From contig NZ_JACKVK010000009.1 in the NCBI RefSeq assembly GCF_025823185.1, positions 248,001 to 312,000 of the forward strand: DNA of 64,000 nucleotides, read 5' to 3'. This document shows, piece by piece, positions 50,674-60,006 of the stretch. The notes below the pieces were generated by a model, which did not search any database, was not told the origin of the DNA, and was given only the letters and a program-made list of their open reading frames with translations. The stretch's first letter is position 1; each line of letters starts with the position of its first letter. This DNA comes from Mycobacterium yunnanensis (lineage in GTDB: Bacteria; Actinomycetota; Actinomycetes; Mycobacteriales; Mycobacteriaceae). The position numbers and the translations under genes were made by a program.

Positions 50674-51326
50674 CGGTCAAGACGGTGATGTGCTTCGGTG
50701 ACTCGCTGACGTGGGGCTGGGTGCCCGCCGACGGCACCGCGCCCACGACGCGGTTCGCCCCGAACGTGCGCTGGACCGGAGTGCTCGCCGCGGCCCTCGG
50801 TGACGGTTGGGCCGTGATCGAGGAGGGCCTCAGCGCCAGGACCACGAACGTCGACGACCCCACCGATCCGCGGCTCAACGGCGCAGCGCACCTCCCGATG
50901 GCACTGGCCAGTCACCTGCCGCTGGACCTGGTGATCCTGATGCTGGGCACCAACGACACCAAGGCCTATTTCCGTCGGACGCCGTTCGACATCGCCACCG
51001 GAATGTCGGTACTGGCCGCGCAGGTCCTCGGCTCGGCGGGCGGTGTCGGCACCGTCTACCCGGCGCCCAAGGTGTTGGTCGTCGCGCCACCGCCGTTGGG
51101 GTCGATACCCGACCCCTGGTTCCAGATGACCTTCGACGGCGGGCTGGAGAAGTCGCAGCGGCTCGCCGAGGCCTACCGAGCGCTGTGTGCGTACATGAAG
51201 ATCCCGTTCTTCGACGCGGGTTCGGTGATCACCACCGACGGCAGCGACGGCGTGCACTTCACCGAGCCCAACAACCGCGACCTGGGTGTGGCCCTAGCCG
51301 ACGAGGTACGTCGAATCATGGTGTGA
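50670..51326 (+). CDS. SGNH-family acyltransferase/arylesterase, MsAcT homologue
   Basis: A 218-residue GDS(L) hydrolase closely resembling M. smegmatis MsAcT, an octameric esterase that favours acyl transfer over hydrolysis even in water. Shared features: CFGDSLTWGWVPADG (Ser12), VIEEGLSARTTNVDDPTDPR, IMLGTNDTKAYFRRTP-type block, and the Asp193/His196 pair in DGVHFTEPNNRDLGVAL. Natural substrate unknown. The 3' end overlaps the histidine kinase gene on the opposite strand by 33 nt. Confidence 0.92.
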   Translation: MTVKTVMCFGDSLTWGWVPADGTAPTTRFAPNVRWTGVLAAALGDGWAVIEEGLSARTTNVDDPTDPRLNGAAHLPMALASHLPLDLVILMLGTNDTKAYFRRTPFDIATGMSVLAAQVLGSAGGVGTVYPAPKVLVVAPPPLGSIPDPWFQMTFDGGLEKSQRLAEAYRALCAYMKIPFFDAGSVITTDGSDGVHFTEPNNRDLGVALADEVRRIMV

Positions 51327-52469
51327 CGGAGCGGGAGACGGCCCCTGCTCCACACCCCGCGGCAGCGACACGGTGAACGTGCTGCCCTGCCCCAACCCGG
51401 GGCTGTCGGCCTTGACGGTGCCGCCGTGTCCGTCGACGAGCGCCTTGGCGATGGCCAAACCGATGCCCGCACCGCCGTGCACCCGGTCACGGGCCTCGTC
51501 GACGCGGTAGAAGCGGTCGAAGACGTGCGGCAGGTGTTCGGCCGGGATGCCCTGTCCGGTGTCCGACACCACGATCGTCACCCCGTCGCGGGTCGCGGCG
51601 GCGCGGACGGTGACCGTGCCGCCGCTGGGCGTGTAGCGCAGCCCGTTGTCCAACAGGTTGGCCAGCACCTGCCCGAGGCGTTCGGGATCGGCCCACACGG
51701 TCGGCAGGTCGTCGGGCGTCGTCGATTCCAGAGTGACGCCCTTGGCTCGGTATCGAGGCTCCCACACCGTCGTCGCCGTGGCGATCAGCTGCGCGATCGA
51801 GATGCAGCGCGCGTCGATCGTGCGAGCCTGGTGTTCGGCGTCGGACAGTGCGGCGACGTCCTTGCTGAGCCGCGTCAACCGGCGCGACTGGTCGCGCAGC
51901 ACCGCGATGGCGTCGGCGTCCAGCGTCTTCACCCCGTCCTCGAGGGCTTCGAGATAGGCGTCGACGATCGAGACGGGGGTCCTCATCTCGTGTGCGAGGT
52001 CGGCCAGCATCTGCCTGCGGCCGTGCTCGACGCGTCCCAGACTGGCCGCCATGGTGTTGAAGGCCACGGCGATCTCGTCGAACTCCCTGCCCAATCTTGG
52101 TGGGCTGACCCGAAAGTCGTAGTGCCCCTGGGCAATCACGGTGGCCGCGTGGGCCAGTTCGGTCGCCGATCGGTAGACCCGCCGACTCAGGTACCAGCTC
52201 AGTGCCAGGGCGGCGAGCATCGACACCAGCAGCGCCGCCCCGAGCGACGCGGCGGTGGCTTTCTCGAACGCGCGCTGATACGGGTGGTCGCCTCTGGCAC
52301 CAGGTTTCACCGCTTCGTTCATCAGCCGGGTGAACATCGGCGGCCCGACGAGGGCGGCGACCACCGCGGCCGACAGGAAGCTCGACACGATCACCACCGA
52401 GTTGACCGCCAGCAGCCGTGTTCTGATGCCGTGGCGGGACGCGCCGGGCATCGGCTCCGCGGGGGTCAT
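51294..52469 (-). CDS. Sensor histidine kinase
   Basis: A 391-residue membrane kinase: first membrane segment about residues 20-44, a short extracytoplasmic loop (about 45-70), second segment near 75-95, HAMP linker, H-box MLADLAHEMRTPVSIVDAY, N-box LANLLDNGLRYTPSGG, and G-boxes SDTGQGIPAEH and GGAGIGLAIAKALVDGHGG. The small external loop suggests sensing of envelope or membrane state. Start overlaps the response regulator stop (ATGA). Confidence 0.92.
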   Translation of the reverse strand: MTPAEPMPGASRHGIRTRLLAVNSVVIVSSFLSAAVVAALVGPPMFTRLMNEAVKPGARGDHPYQRAFEKATAASLGAALLVSMLAALALSWYLSRRVYRSATELAHAATVIAQGHYDFRVSPPRLGREFDEIAVAFNTMAASLGRVEHGRRQMLADLAHEMRTPVSIVDAYLEALEDGVKTLDADAIAVLRDQSRRLTRLSKDVAALSDAEHQARTIDARCISIAQLIATATTVWEPRYRAKGVTLESTTPDDLPTVWADPERLGQVLANLLDNGLRYTPSGGTVTVRAAATRDGVTIVVSDTGQGIPAEHLPHVFDRFYRVDEARDRVHGGAGIGLAIAKALVDGHGGTVKADSPGLGQGSTFTVSLPRGVEQGPSPAPSHHDSTYLVG

Positions 52470-53194
52470 GCGGACCCCTTACCCATCCGGTAACCCACAC
52501 CCCGAACCGTGGTGACGTACTTGGTCGGATCGTCACCGAGCTTGCGGCGCAGATGACCGACGTGCACGTCGACGATGTTCTCGCTGCCCACCCAGGTGTC
52601 CCCCCACACCAATTCGATGAGCTGTCGCCTGCCGAGAACCTTCCCCGGCCGCGACGACAGCGCGTCGAGAAGGTCGAATTCGGTTCGGGTGAGCACGATC
52701 TCGAAATCGTCGACGCGCACTTCGCGACCCTCGACGTCGATGCACAGATCACCGATCCGACGTGCTGGCCGCTCCGCCTCGGCCATCCCGGGGATATCAC
52801 GTGACGTGCGACGGGGCCGGCGCAACATGGCCTGAATCCTGGCCACCAGCTCCCGTGGGCTGAACGGCTTGGTGATGTAGTCGTCCGCACCGACCGACAG
52901 TCCGACGACGGTGTCGACCTCGGTGTCTCGCGCGGTCAGCATCAACACGTAGGCGTCGGAGAAGATGCGCAACCGGCGGCAGACCTCGAAACCGTCCATG
53001 CCGGGTAGTCCCACGTCGAGCACCACGACGTCGGGGTCGACGCTGCCGGCGAGGGACAGCGCGTCGGTACCGTCGTGTGCGGCGTGCACCTCGAAGCCCT
53101 CGCGCCTCAGGTAGCTGCCGACCACTTCGGTCAAGGCCACTTCGTCGTCGACGATGAGGGCGCGACGACTCGGCGTCGAGTTCGGGTCGGTCAC
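52466..53194 (-). CDS. OmpR/PhoB-family response regulator
   Basis: A 242-residue regulator: receiver domain with RALIVDDEVALTEVVG, phospho-acceptor Asp in PDVVVLDVGLPGMDGFEV, conserved Lys in DDYITKPFSPRELV, then a winged-helix domain (LTRTEFDLLDALSSRPGKV, VDVHVGHLRRKLG, VTTVRGVGYRMG). I chose GTG at 53194 (TDPNSTPSRR) since the receiver begins just after it. It is divergent from the exported protein/catalase/cytochrome b561 genes, a possible target. Confidence 0.92.
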   Translation of the reverse strand: MTDPNSTPSRRALIVDDEVALTEVVGSYLRREGFEVHAAHDGTDALSLAGSVDPDVVVLDVGLPGMDGFEVCRRLRIFSDAYVLMLTARDTEVDTVVGLSVGADDYITKPFSPRELVARIQAMLRRPRRTSRDIPGMAEAERPARRIGDLCIDVEGREVRVDDFEIVLTRTEFDLLDALSSRPGKVLGRRQLIELVWGDTWVGSENIVDVHVGHLRRKLGDDPTKYVTTVRGVGYRMGKGSA

Positions 53195-53335
53195 GTCTCC
53201 ATGATGCACCGGCCGAAATGCCGGGATCGCGATCGTCAACGAATCTTCAGAAACGATCCAAGGAACCGTCGTCTCGATACCCGAGGGTGTAGTCACCCCG
53301 GCTCGGACCGGGCACCACCCACGAGGAGACAGGCC

Positions 53336-53542
53336 ATGTTCATCACCGCCAAGCGCATCGTCCCGGGATTGGTCGTCGGCGCCGTCGCCGCCGCACTGGC
53401 CTTCAGCCCGGTGGCAAGCGCCGACACCAGCCCGCTGCTGCCCTTCGGGCCCACTCCGCAGGTGAAGAGCACGCTGAACCTGCAGACTTCCAACCACGAC
53501 GAACTCGACACGACCAGCGGTTCGCTCGACCTGCCGTTCTGA
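53336..53542 (+). CDS. Small secreted protein, unknown
   Basis: A 68-residue precursor: signal peptide LVVGAVAAALAFSPVASA then a 38-residue mature peptide (TSPLLPFGPTPQVKSTLNLQ and on to SGSLDLPF) without cysteine. The ATG at 53336 has GAGGAGA upstream. It is 14 nt before the Tat-exported catalase-like gene, so it is probably co-expressed with it. Confidence 0.65.
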   Translation: MFITAKRIVPGLVVGAVAAALAFSPVASADTSPLLPFGPTPQVKSTLNLQTSNHDELDTTSGSLDLPF

Positions 53543-53556
53543 AGGAGTTGACAGCG

Positions 53557-54627
53557 ATGCCGAACCCCCGACTGAACCGACGCGACGCCCTCGTCGGGCT
53601 CGCCGCCGCAGGTACCGTTCTCGCGGTCGGCGCGGGCGGCGTGGCCGAGGCCTCCGGCTGGTTGAACCCGCAACGTCTGACCTCATCGCGGTTCACCGAC
53701 CGCTTCGAACAGCTCTACGGACGGCACAACGGGTTTCGGCGCAATCACGCAAAGGGGTTGGCCGCAACGGGCACGTTCACCGGCAACGGGGCGGGCACCG
53801 AGGTGTCGAAGGCGGCGGTCTTCGCGGCCGCCACCGTGCCGGTGACCGCCCGGTTCTCCCTGGGCGGCACCCTGCCCGACGTGGCCGACCAACCGGCGAC
53901 GGTGCGTGGACTTGGCGTGCGGTTCGATCTGCCCGGCGAAGGCCAGTGGCGCACGGCGATGGTGAACGTCCCGGTGTTCACCGACAGCACGCCGCAGGGT
54001 TTCTTCGACCGCCTGCTGGCGGGCAAGCCCGACCCGGCCACCGGCAAGCCCGTGCCGAGCGTGATGAACGACTTCTTGGCGCGGCATCCCGAGACGGCCG
54101 CGGCGATGAAGGTCATCAAGGCGACGCCGCCCAGTTCGGGGTTCGCCAACAGCACATTTCACGGTCTGAACGCCTTCATCGCGACCAACGGGGCCGGATC
54201 GTCGGTGCCGGTGCGGTGGACCGTCGTGCCGATGGATCCACCCGGCCCGGCGACTCCCGAAGCCGGTCACGACTACCTGTTCGACGACCTCATCGAGCGG
54301 ATGGATCGCGGACCGGTGAGCTGGCGGCTGATGCTGACGGTGGCCCAACCGGGTGACCCGACGCATGACGCCACGCTGCCGTGGCCAGCCGACCGGCGCA
54401 CCGTCGAGGTCGGCACCCTCACCATCGACGCGGTGCACACCGAGGCACCCGGCAACGCCCGCGACGTCAACTTCGACCCGATGGTGTTGCCCGAGGGCTT
54501 GGGCCCCTCGGACGATCCGCTGCCGCGGGCGCGATCGGCGGTCTACGCCCGCTCCTTCGAGCGACGCACGCGAGAACCCAAGTCTCCCAGCGAAGTCGAC
54601 GTCGAGAAGGTGAACCATGACCACTGA
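53557..54627 (+). CDS. Tat-exported catalase-related peroxidase
   Basis: A 356-residue catalase-fold protein of the small SrpA-like group. Twin-arginine signal NRRDALVGLAAAGTVLAVG, heme-side histidine in FRRNHAKGLAATGTFTGNG, then ARFSLGGTLPDVAD, GLGVRFDLPGEGQW and FANSTFHGLNAFIATN; the C-terminal AVYARSFERR carries the likely axial tyrosine. These proteins lack the wrapping and C-terminal domains of true catalases and act as heme peroxidases outside the membrane. ATG at 53557 has GAAGGAG. The stop lies 8 nt inside the cytochrome b561 gene. Confidence 0.85.
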   Translation: MPNPRLNRRDALVGLAAAGTVLAVGAGGVAEASGWLNPQRLTSSRFTDRFEQLYGRHNGFRRNHAKGLAATGTFTGNGAGTEVSKAAVFAAATVPVTARFSLGGTLPDVADQPATVRGLGVRFDLPGEGQWRTAMVNVPVFTDSTPQGFFDRLLAGKPDPATGKPVPSVMNDFLARHPETAAAMKVIKATPPSSGFANSTFHGLNAFIATNGAGSSVPVRWTVVPMDPPGPATPEAGHDYLFDDLIERMDRGPVSWRLMLTVAQPGDPTHDATLPWPADRRTVEVGTLTIDAVHTEAPGNARDVNFDPMVLPEGLGPSDDPLPRARSAVYARSFERRTREPKSPSEVDVEKVNHDH

Positions 54628-55171
54628 GGCCCCCGCAGCAGCACCACCGAAGTTCACCTTGGTCTCCCGGCTGCTGCACTGGTCGATGGCCGCGATGGTG
54701 ATCAGTCAGTTCTTCATCGGCGTCACCTTGGTGGCGGCGCTGGTGTACTACCCACTGCTGCTGGCCGTCCACCGCGCCGTCGGCATCCTGATCCTGGTCT
54801 TCGCGGTGGTGCGGCTAATCAACCGGATGCGCCACCACCCACCGGCGTTCCTGACCACGATGGGTCCGCTGGAACGCAAGGTCGCGACGTGGTCCGAACG
54901 CCTGATGTATGCCCTGCTCATACTTCAGCCGCTGGTGGGTTGGGCGCTGGTCTCGGCGTCCGACGTGCCGGTCACACTGGTGGGACCGGTGCACCTGCCC
55001 GGCATCGCGCCGCACGGCGTCACCGTCTACGCCGCGCTCCGAATCGCCCACACCGTGCTGGCGTATCTGTTGTTCGCGACCTTCACCGCGCACATCTGCG
55101 CGGTCGTGTTCCACACCCTCGGCCTGCGCGACGGGTTGTTGCGCCGCATGACGATTCGCTTGGGCCGCTAG
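54617..55171 (+). CDS. Cytochrome b561-family membrane protein
   Basis: A 184-residue, four-helix diheme cytochrome: histidines in SRLLHWSMAAMV, LAVHRAVGILIL, RIAHTVLAYLL and FTAHICAVVFHT are the heme ligands. It probably passes electrons from the quinone pool to the exported peroxidase, the usual catalase-like/b561 pairing. Its ATG overlaps the upstream gene by 11 nt, coupling translation. Confidence 0.9.
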   Translation: MTTEAPAAAPPKFTLVSRLLHWSMAAMVISQFFIGVTLVAALVYYPLLLAVHRAVGILILVFAVVRLINRMRHHPPAFLTTMGPLERKVATWSERLMYALLILQPLVGWALVSASDVPVTLVGPVHLPGIAPHGVTVYAALRIAHTVLAYLLFATFTAHICAVVFHTLGLRDGLLRRMTIRLGR

Positions 55172-55182
55172 CTTCCCGCCCG

Positions 55183-55545
55183 TCACAACGCAGGACTGGT
55201 GGGCTGCAGGACGGCGGTGGCGACGGCCTCGGCGCGGAGGTGCTCGAACTCTTGGTAGTCCGGATCGTTGACCATGTCGACGAAGTGCCTGCGGCTCGGG
55301 TAGCCGACCAGTGCCACCAGATCCCAGTCGGCGCCGTCGGCGACGAGAGACCGATGCCCATCCCCGGCGTAGACGATCGTGACGCCGTAGCGCTCGTTGA
55401 CCCCCGAGGTGGAGAACCGCTCGATGTACTGCATGTACTTGTCGCGCCCCCCGGGTGCGAACCGGATGAGGTTGAGCATCACGACCGGAGCATCCGGGTC
55501 GGCCTCGAGGAATCGATCGAGATCGAAGGCAGTCAAGACGGGCAT
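55183..55545 (-). CDS. DUF1330 family protein
   Basis: A 120-residue dimeric alpha-beta barrel (ferredoxin-like) protein: DAPVVMLNLIRFAPGGRDKY, then VIYAGDGH-like strand and DWDLVALVGYPSRRHFVDMV, DPDYQEFEHLRAEAV. DUF1330 proteins have no settled activity. ATG at 55545 follows AAGGAAAT; TAAATT just upstream on the minus strand can serve as -10. Divergent from the TetR gene at 55632, its likely regulator. Confidence 0.8.
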   Translation of the reverse strand: MPVLTAFDLDRFLEADPDAPVVMLNLIRFAPGGRDKYMQYIERFSTSGVNERYGVTIVYAGDGHRSLVADGADWDLVALVGYPSRRHFVDMVNDPDYQEFEHLRAEAVATAVLQPTSPAL

Positions 55546-55631
55546 GGGATTTCCTTTCAATTTACTTGCTGGACGACACACAACATAAACCAGGGGTCCG
55601 ACACGGCCCACGCGTGAGCGATGATGACCCG

Positions 55632-56246
55632 ATGACCGACGCGCGACCCGAGCGCCGCACGCAGGCCGAGCGCCGCTCCGAGACCAGACGCCGCGTGCTC
55701 GACGCCGCCACCGCCCTGGTCGCCGCGCACGGGTCTCGGGCGGCGTCGTTGGCCGCCGTCGGCGAGGCCGCCGGGTACAGCCGAGGCATCGTCAACCACC
55801 ACTTCGGCAGCAAGGCGCGCTTGCTGACCGAGCTCATCGAGCACACCCAGCAGTTCGAGGTGCCGACCGACGCCCCGACGGGCCTGGGCCGCCTGAGCCA
55901 GTTCGTCGAGGCCTACCTCAACGGCATGCACGACCGCCCGGCCCGCTCCCAGGCGTTCCTCAAATTGTGGGCCGAGTCCGCCGGCGCCGAACTGTCACTC
56001 GCCCCGCTCTTCGCCGAGCGCGACGCGTGGTTCCGCGACTTCCTCGTCGAGCAGTTGCGGCAGGGGCTCGACGACGGCTCGATCGGCAAGCACGTCGACC
56101 CGCACTTCGCCGCCGTCACCCTGATCGGCCAGTTGCGGGGTACGGCGATGATGCTGTTCTCCACCGCGCGCGACGTCCCGGTCGCGGAGTTCTCCGCCGA
56201 CGTGGCCAGGAGTGTGGCGCGCAGCTTGGCGGCACCACACTCCTGA
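55632..56246 (+). CDS. TetR-family transcriptional regulator
   Basis: A 204-residue repressor: RRTQAERRSETRRRVLDAAT, then SLAAVGEAAGYSRGIVNHHF (recognition helix) and FGSKARLLTELIEH. The C-terminal domain shows LRGTAMMLFSTARD. The start could also be the GTG at 55614 (SDDDPMTDARP). It shares an AT-rich 86-nt region with the DUF1330 gene. Confidence 0.88.
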   Translation: MTDARPERRTQAERRSETRRRVLDAATALVAAHGSRAASLAAVGEAAGYSRGIVNHHFGSKARLLTELIEHTQQFEVPTDAPTGLGRLSQFVEAYLNGMHDRPARSQAFLKLWAESAGAELSLAPLFAERDAWFRDFLVEQLRQGLDDGSIGKHVDPHFAAVTLIGQLRGTAMMLFSTARDVPVAEFSADVARSVARSLAAPHS

Positions 56247-56278
56247 TCGACACGCTCGGGGCCCATGAGCCCGCTGAA

Positions 56279-59200
56279 TCACACAGCGGTCGAGTCGAAC
56301 TCCGTCAGCGGGGCGATGGAGCCGTCGCCCAGGAGGGCGTAGACGACGCCGTCCGAGCTGACCCGAACGCCCCACGTGCCGCTCGTACCTATCAGCACCG
56401 GGCCACCGGCGAAGCTGTTGGTCGTGAGATCGACGACGAGCACGGCCGACTTCACGAAGGATCCATCGTCGTCGTTCTGATTGACCGTGGCGTAGGCCCG
56501 CTTTCCGTCCGGGCTTACCGCGATGCCGTAGCCGCCCACCCAGCCGTCAGGCAGCGTCAGGATCTCCACTGAGTCGTCGCTTGGATCGATGACGGCGATG
56601 TTGCCGTCGGTGGTCACGACCAAGCGGCCGTCAGGTGTGGCATCGACTGCCCATGCGGGGCCGCCGACGTCGTATTCGTCCAATGCGGCACCCGCACTGT
56701 TCGCGTCGTAGACGAGCACGCTCTCACCGGAGTAGCTGGTCACGTAGACCTTGTTGCCGACGACGACCGCAGCCTCAGGGTCGGACACTCCCGTGATGTC
56801 GAAGAGCTTGGTCGGCGTCGCGCCGGTGAGGTCGACGACCGTCACCGTCCCGCCAAAGGTATTGGAGACGTAGGCCTTCGTTCCGGCCTCGTTCACCGTC
56901 ACCCACTGTGGGCCGTCGTCGGTAGCGACGAATGTCGTGGCTCCGGTCTGCAGGTTGAGAATTTGCAGACCCTGGGGGCCGTCCTCGTCGTCGTCGGTGG
57001 TGATCAACGCCAGCTTTCCGTCGGGGGTGACGGCGAAGCCCGATCTCGGGCCGTCGGCGAATGGCACCGGATCACCGATCAATTGGCCGGTCATCCTGTC
57101 GATGACGGCCACCTTGTTGTCATAGGTCGGCACGTAGATGCGATCCCCGATGACCGCGAGATCGTAGTAGGCGATGTTGGGGACTGGGGTGAAGACGTTG
57201 CCCAGCAATAGGACTGGCGCGCCGACGATGACTTGCGTGGAGTAGCTTGCCGTTTTGCCGCTGGGGTCGGTAACGGTGAAGGTAAGGGTTTCAACGCCGG
57301 GCTTGCTGGGGTCTGGCGTGTATGTGAAGGGGATTGTAACCGCCCCGTTTGACAGGGTGATGTCGCCGCCGGTGACGGTGTCGGGCAGGGGCTGATTGCC
57401 TACGGACAGGGTGCCGTGGTCGCGTATTGCGATAAACAGGTTACCGGCGTCATCGTCGGCGTCGGCCACGGTGACAGCCAGGGTGACCGTTCCGTCGGCA
57501 TTGTCGGTGCGGACGACCGTGATTGTGGGCGGCTGACTGGCCGGATCACTCGGGCCCGCCTCCACCTCGACGTCCGCCGTCTTGGTCACCGACGCACCCG
57601 AGTCGTCGGTCAACGTGAACGACAACGTCTCCGTCCCAGGACGAGTTGGGTCGGGAATGTAGTACAAGCTCTGGGTGATGGCCGCCGACGTCCCCGGGAA
57701 CGGAGCACTGGTGACACCGGTGAGGACCGGTATCGAACCGGCGGCATCGGCGTACAAGTTCCCATGAAGTGGGGTCGAGATGTAGCCGGTCACCAAATCC
57801 TCGTCAGGCTCGGCATAAGTCAGCGTCACCTTCACCGCACCGTTGGCTGCACCCGTTGGCTCGGTGACCACCGACAGCGTCGGCGCCTGATTCTCCGGCT
57901 CGCTCGGAGGTGCGACCACCTCGATGACCACATTCTTGGTCACCGACGCACCCGCGGCGTCGGTCAAGGTGAAGGACAGCGTCTCGGTCCCCGGACGGCT
58001 TGGATCCGGAATGTAGTAGGCGACAACGGGTGTGGCACCCTGCGGGGAACTGGCCGTGTGCGTGCCGACCACCAGGTCGGTGATCACCGGGCCGTCGGGG
58101 GAAGCGGCATAATCGCCGTGCAGCGGAACCGAAGTGGTCGTGGTGAGGGTGGCGTCGTCGACGTCGCCGTACGAGATGGTTATCTTCACCGCACCGTTGG
58201 CTGCACCCGTCGGCTCGGTAACCACCGACAGCGTCGGCGCATCATTGACGGGTACGACGGTCATGGTGACCGTGCCCAGCGCCGAGCCGTTGGCGGTGTT
58301 CGTTCCGTCGTCGACGGTGTAAGTGAAGCCGTCGGCGCCGTTGTAGTCGGCCTTCGGCGTATAGGTGAAGGTGCCGTCGTTCTTGATGATGACGGTCCCG
58401 CCTGCGCTCGTGGACTTCGTCTCCGAGACCGTGTGCAACGGGTTGCCGTCAGGATCGGAATCGTTGCCGAGCACCGATCCACTGAACGCCGTGTCCTCGT
58501 CGGTGGTGAAGGAGTCGGTGCCCGCTACCGGTGGGTGGTTGACCGGGGCGGTGCTCGGTGTCACCGTGACGTCCACCCGCGCGGCGGCGGTGTGGGTCTG
58601 CCCCAGGGCGTGGGTGTGGAACCCGCCCGTGTCGTCGCTCGCGGTTACGAAGAAGTAGTCCTCACCGACGTACCCGGCGGCGGGCGTGTAGGTGTAGGTG
58701 CCGCTGGCCTGGTCGACGCTGACCGTGCCGTGAGCGGGGGCGCCCACGCCAGTACTCGGGACGGTGTAGGTGAGGGTGTCGCCGTCTGCGTCGCTACCGC
58801 CGAATGTTCCGTGCACCTGGCTGTCGTCGAGATCCTGGCTGGTTTGCCGCGGGGCCAGCACCGGGGTCGAGTTGGCGAAGGATTGAGCGAACTGGCGGCG
58901 GACGAATGCCAGCACTCCCCATAAGACGGGATTGTCGACGGGCGCACCCGGGCCGATGAGCGGAGCCAGCGCCGCCGAGATGAGATTCAGTGCTGCGGAG
59001 ATGATCGTGCCCGGCAGCGCGAGCACCGTGTCCGCCAAGGTGGGCTGCGGCACCGTCGGGACCGGTAGTTCTGGGGCAGCCAGCGCGCTAAAAGCATTGT
59101 CCTGCAACGTGTTCGACGGCAATGGGGTCGCGCCCGTGTCCAGGTCGGCCACTCGGGCCTCGTAGACGCGAGGAGCGCCCGAGGTGGCGGGGTCCGGCGG

Positions 59201-59782
59201 TGCGGCCGTCGGGGTGCCCGTCGCCGTGTTGCTCGGTGCGGGAGTGTTCTCCGGGGCGACGCCGGGTCGATCTTCCGCACCGGCCGGCGGTGCCTCGACA
59301 GTCGGCGTCACCGGGATGGGAGTGGCGACCGTCGTCGTGGGATCCACTGCCTCCTGCGTGGGTGTCGGAGTCACGGCCACAGTCGTCGCGCTCTCGGTGG
59401 ACGGCGTGGGCGGCGGAGTGTCCTCGGCCGTGGTGCCGCCGATGCTGCCGGTGTTGGTCGAACTTCCGTAGGTCACGGATGGACCCGACGTCCCGCCACC
59501 CACCGTGGTCGTGGTCGACCCCTCCTGCGTGGTCACGATGGTCGTGGTCACGCTGCCGGTACCGTCGGTGCCGCTCTCGCTGGACGCCGGAGTGCCCGCG
59601 GGCGCAGCGCCGTTGGCGGTGCTCGGCCCATCGGAGTCCGATCCGGTGCTCGTCGGACCGTCGCTGCTGGCGTTGCCCGTCTCGTCGGCCCAGGCGATGC
59701 CCGGCGCGGTGACGACCGCGGTACCGATGCCTAGAGCCACGGCCAAAGCGCCCACTCGACCGACATACTTCGCATGACCCAC
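56279..59782 (-). CDS. Large secreted Ig-repeat/beta-propeller protein
   Basis: A 1167-residue exported protein. Signal peptide 1-32 (ending IAWADE); Thr/Pro/Ser-rich region to about 200; a short conserved mycobacterial segment with NPVLWGVLAFVRRQFAQSF (about 285-305); a cadherin-like domain (GSDADGDTLTYTVPS); a tandem-95-like domain (PPVAGTDSFTTDEDTAFSG); three Ig-like repeats of about 115 residues starting near 516, 633 and 750 (APTLSVVTEPTGAANGAVK in the first two); and a C-terminal YVTN/lactonase-type beta-propeller from about 860 (VIGDRIYVPTYDNKVAVIDR, GTKAYVSNTFGGTVTVVDL). GTG at 59782 has GGGGGAG upstream. Probably a cell-surface or released adhesin-like protein; function unknown. Confidence 0.82.
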   Translation of the reverse strand: MGHAKYVGRVGALAVALGIGTAVVTAPGIAWADETGNASSDGPTSTGSDSDGPSTANGAAPAGTPASSESGTDGTGSVTTTIVTTQEGSTTTTVGGGTSGPSVTYGSSTNTGSIGGTTAEDTPPPTPSTESATTVAVTPTPTQEAVDPTTTVATPIPVTPTVEAPPAGAEDRPGVAPENTPAPSNTATGTPTAAPPDPATSGAPRVYEARVADLDTGATPLPSNTLQDNAFSALAAPELPVPTVPQPTLADTVLALPGTIISAALNLISAALAPLIGPGAPVDNPVLWGVLAFVRRQFAQSFANSTPVLAPRQTSQDLDDSQVHGTFGGSDADGDTLTYTVPSTGVGAPAHGTVSVDQASGTYTYTPAAGYVGEDYFFVTASDDTGGFHTHALGQTHTAAARVDVTVTPSTAPVNHPPVAGTDSFTTDEDTAFSGSVLGNDSDPDGNPLHTVSETKSTSAGGTVIIKNDGTFTYTPKADYNGADGFTYTVDDGTNTANGSALGTVTMTVVPVNDAPTLSVVTEPTGAANGAVKITISYGDVDDATLTTTTSVPLHGDYAASPDGPVITDLVVGTHTASSPQGATPVVAYYIPDPSRPGTETLSFTLTDAAGASVTKNVVIEVVAPPSEPENQAPTLSVVTEPTGAANGAVKVTLTYAEPDEDLVTGYISTPLHGNLYADAAGSIPVLTGVTSAPFPGTSAAITQSLYYIPDPTRPGTETLSFTLTDDSGASVTKTADVEVEAGPSDPASQPPTITVVRTDNADGTVTLAVTVADADDDAGNLFIAIRDHGTLSVGNQPLPDTVTGGDITLSNGAVTIPFTYTPDPSKPGVETLTFTVTDPSGKTASYSTQVIVGAPVLLLGNVFTPVPNIAYYDLAVIGDRIYVPTYDNKVAVIDRMTGQLIGDPVPFADGPRSGFAVTPDGKLALITTDDDEDGPQGLQILNLQTGATTFVATDDGPQWVTVNEAGTKAYVSNTFGGTVTVVDLTGATPTKLFDITGVSDPEAAVVVGNKVYVTSYSGESVLVYDANSAGAALDEYDVGGPAWAVDATPDGRLVVTTDGNIAVIDPSDDSVEILTLPDGWVGGYGIAVSPDGKRAYATVNQNDDDGSFVKSAVLVVDLTTNSFAGGPVLIGTSGTWGVRVSSDGVVYALLGDGSIAPLTEFDSTAV

Positions 59783-59966
59783 GATGGCTCCCCCCAGAGA
59801 CCGCGGTCGGCGTCCTCGCCGACGCTTTCGGTGAGACTGAAGCTAACCTTCGGGGAGCAAACGGGAATCGGGGGAAACCCTATTTGCACAACCGTCAAAC
59901 CCCTGGCTAAGACGTTGGCACGCACCGTCTGTGATGGATCGGTGCAAACGGCTGACCCCTAACGAC

Positions 59967-60002
59967 GAACCGCCCTTGCCTGCACGAGCAGGAGGGCGGT
60001 TC
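59967..60002 (-). terminator. Hairpin terminator downstream of tRNA-Ser
   Basis: GAACCGCCCT (59967-59976) pairs perfectly with AGGGCGGTTC (59993-60002), and CCTGC/GCAGG extends the stem to a 4-nt loop with a 2-nt bulge. It lies 4 nt beyond the tRNA 3' end; no T-run follows. Confidence 0.75.
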
Positions 60003-60006
60003 ATGG

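Noticed and set aside
57416..58924. 502-residue plus-strand open frame inside the Ig-repeat gene
   Set aside because: Shadow frame; the Ig-like and propeller domains are clear on the minus strand.
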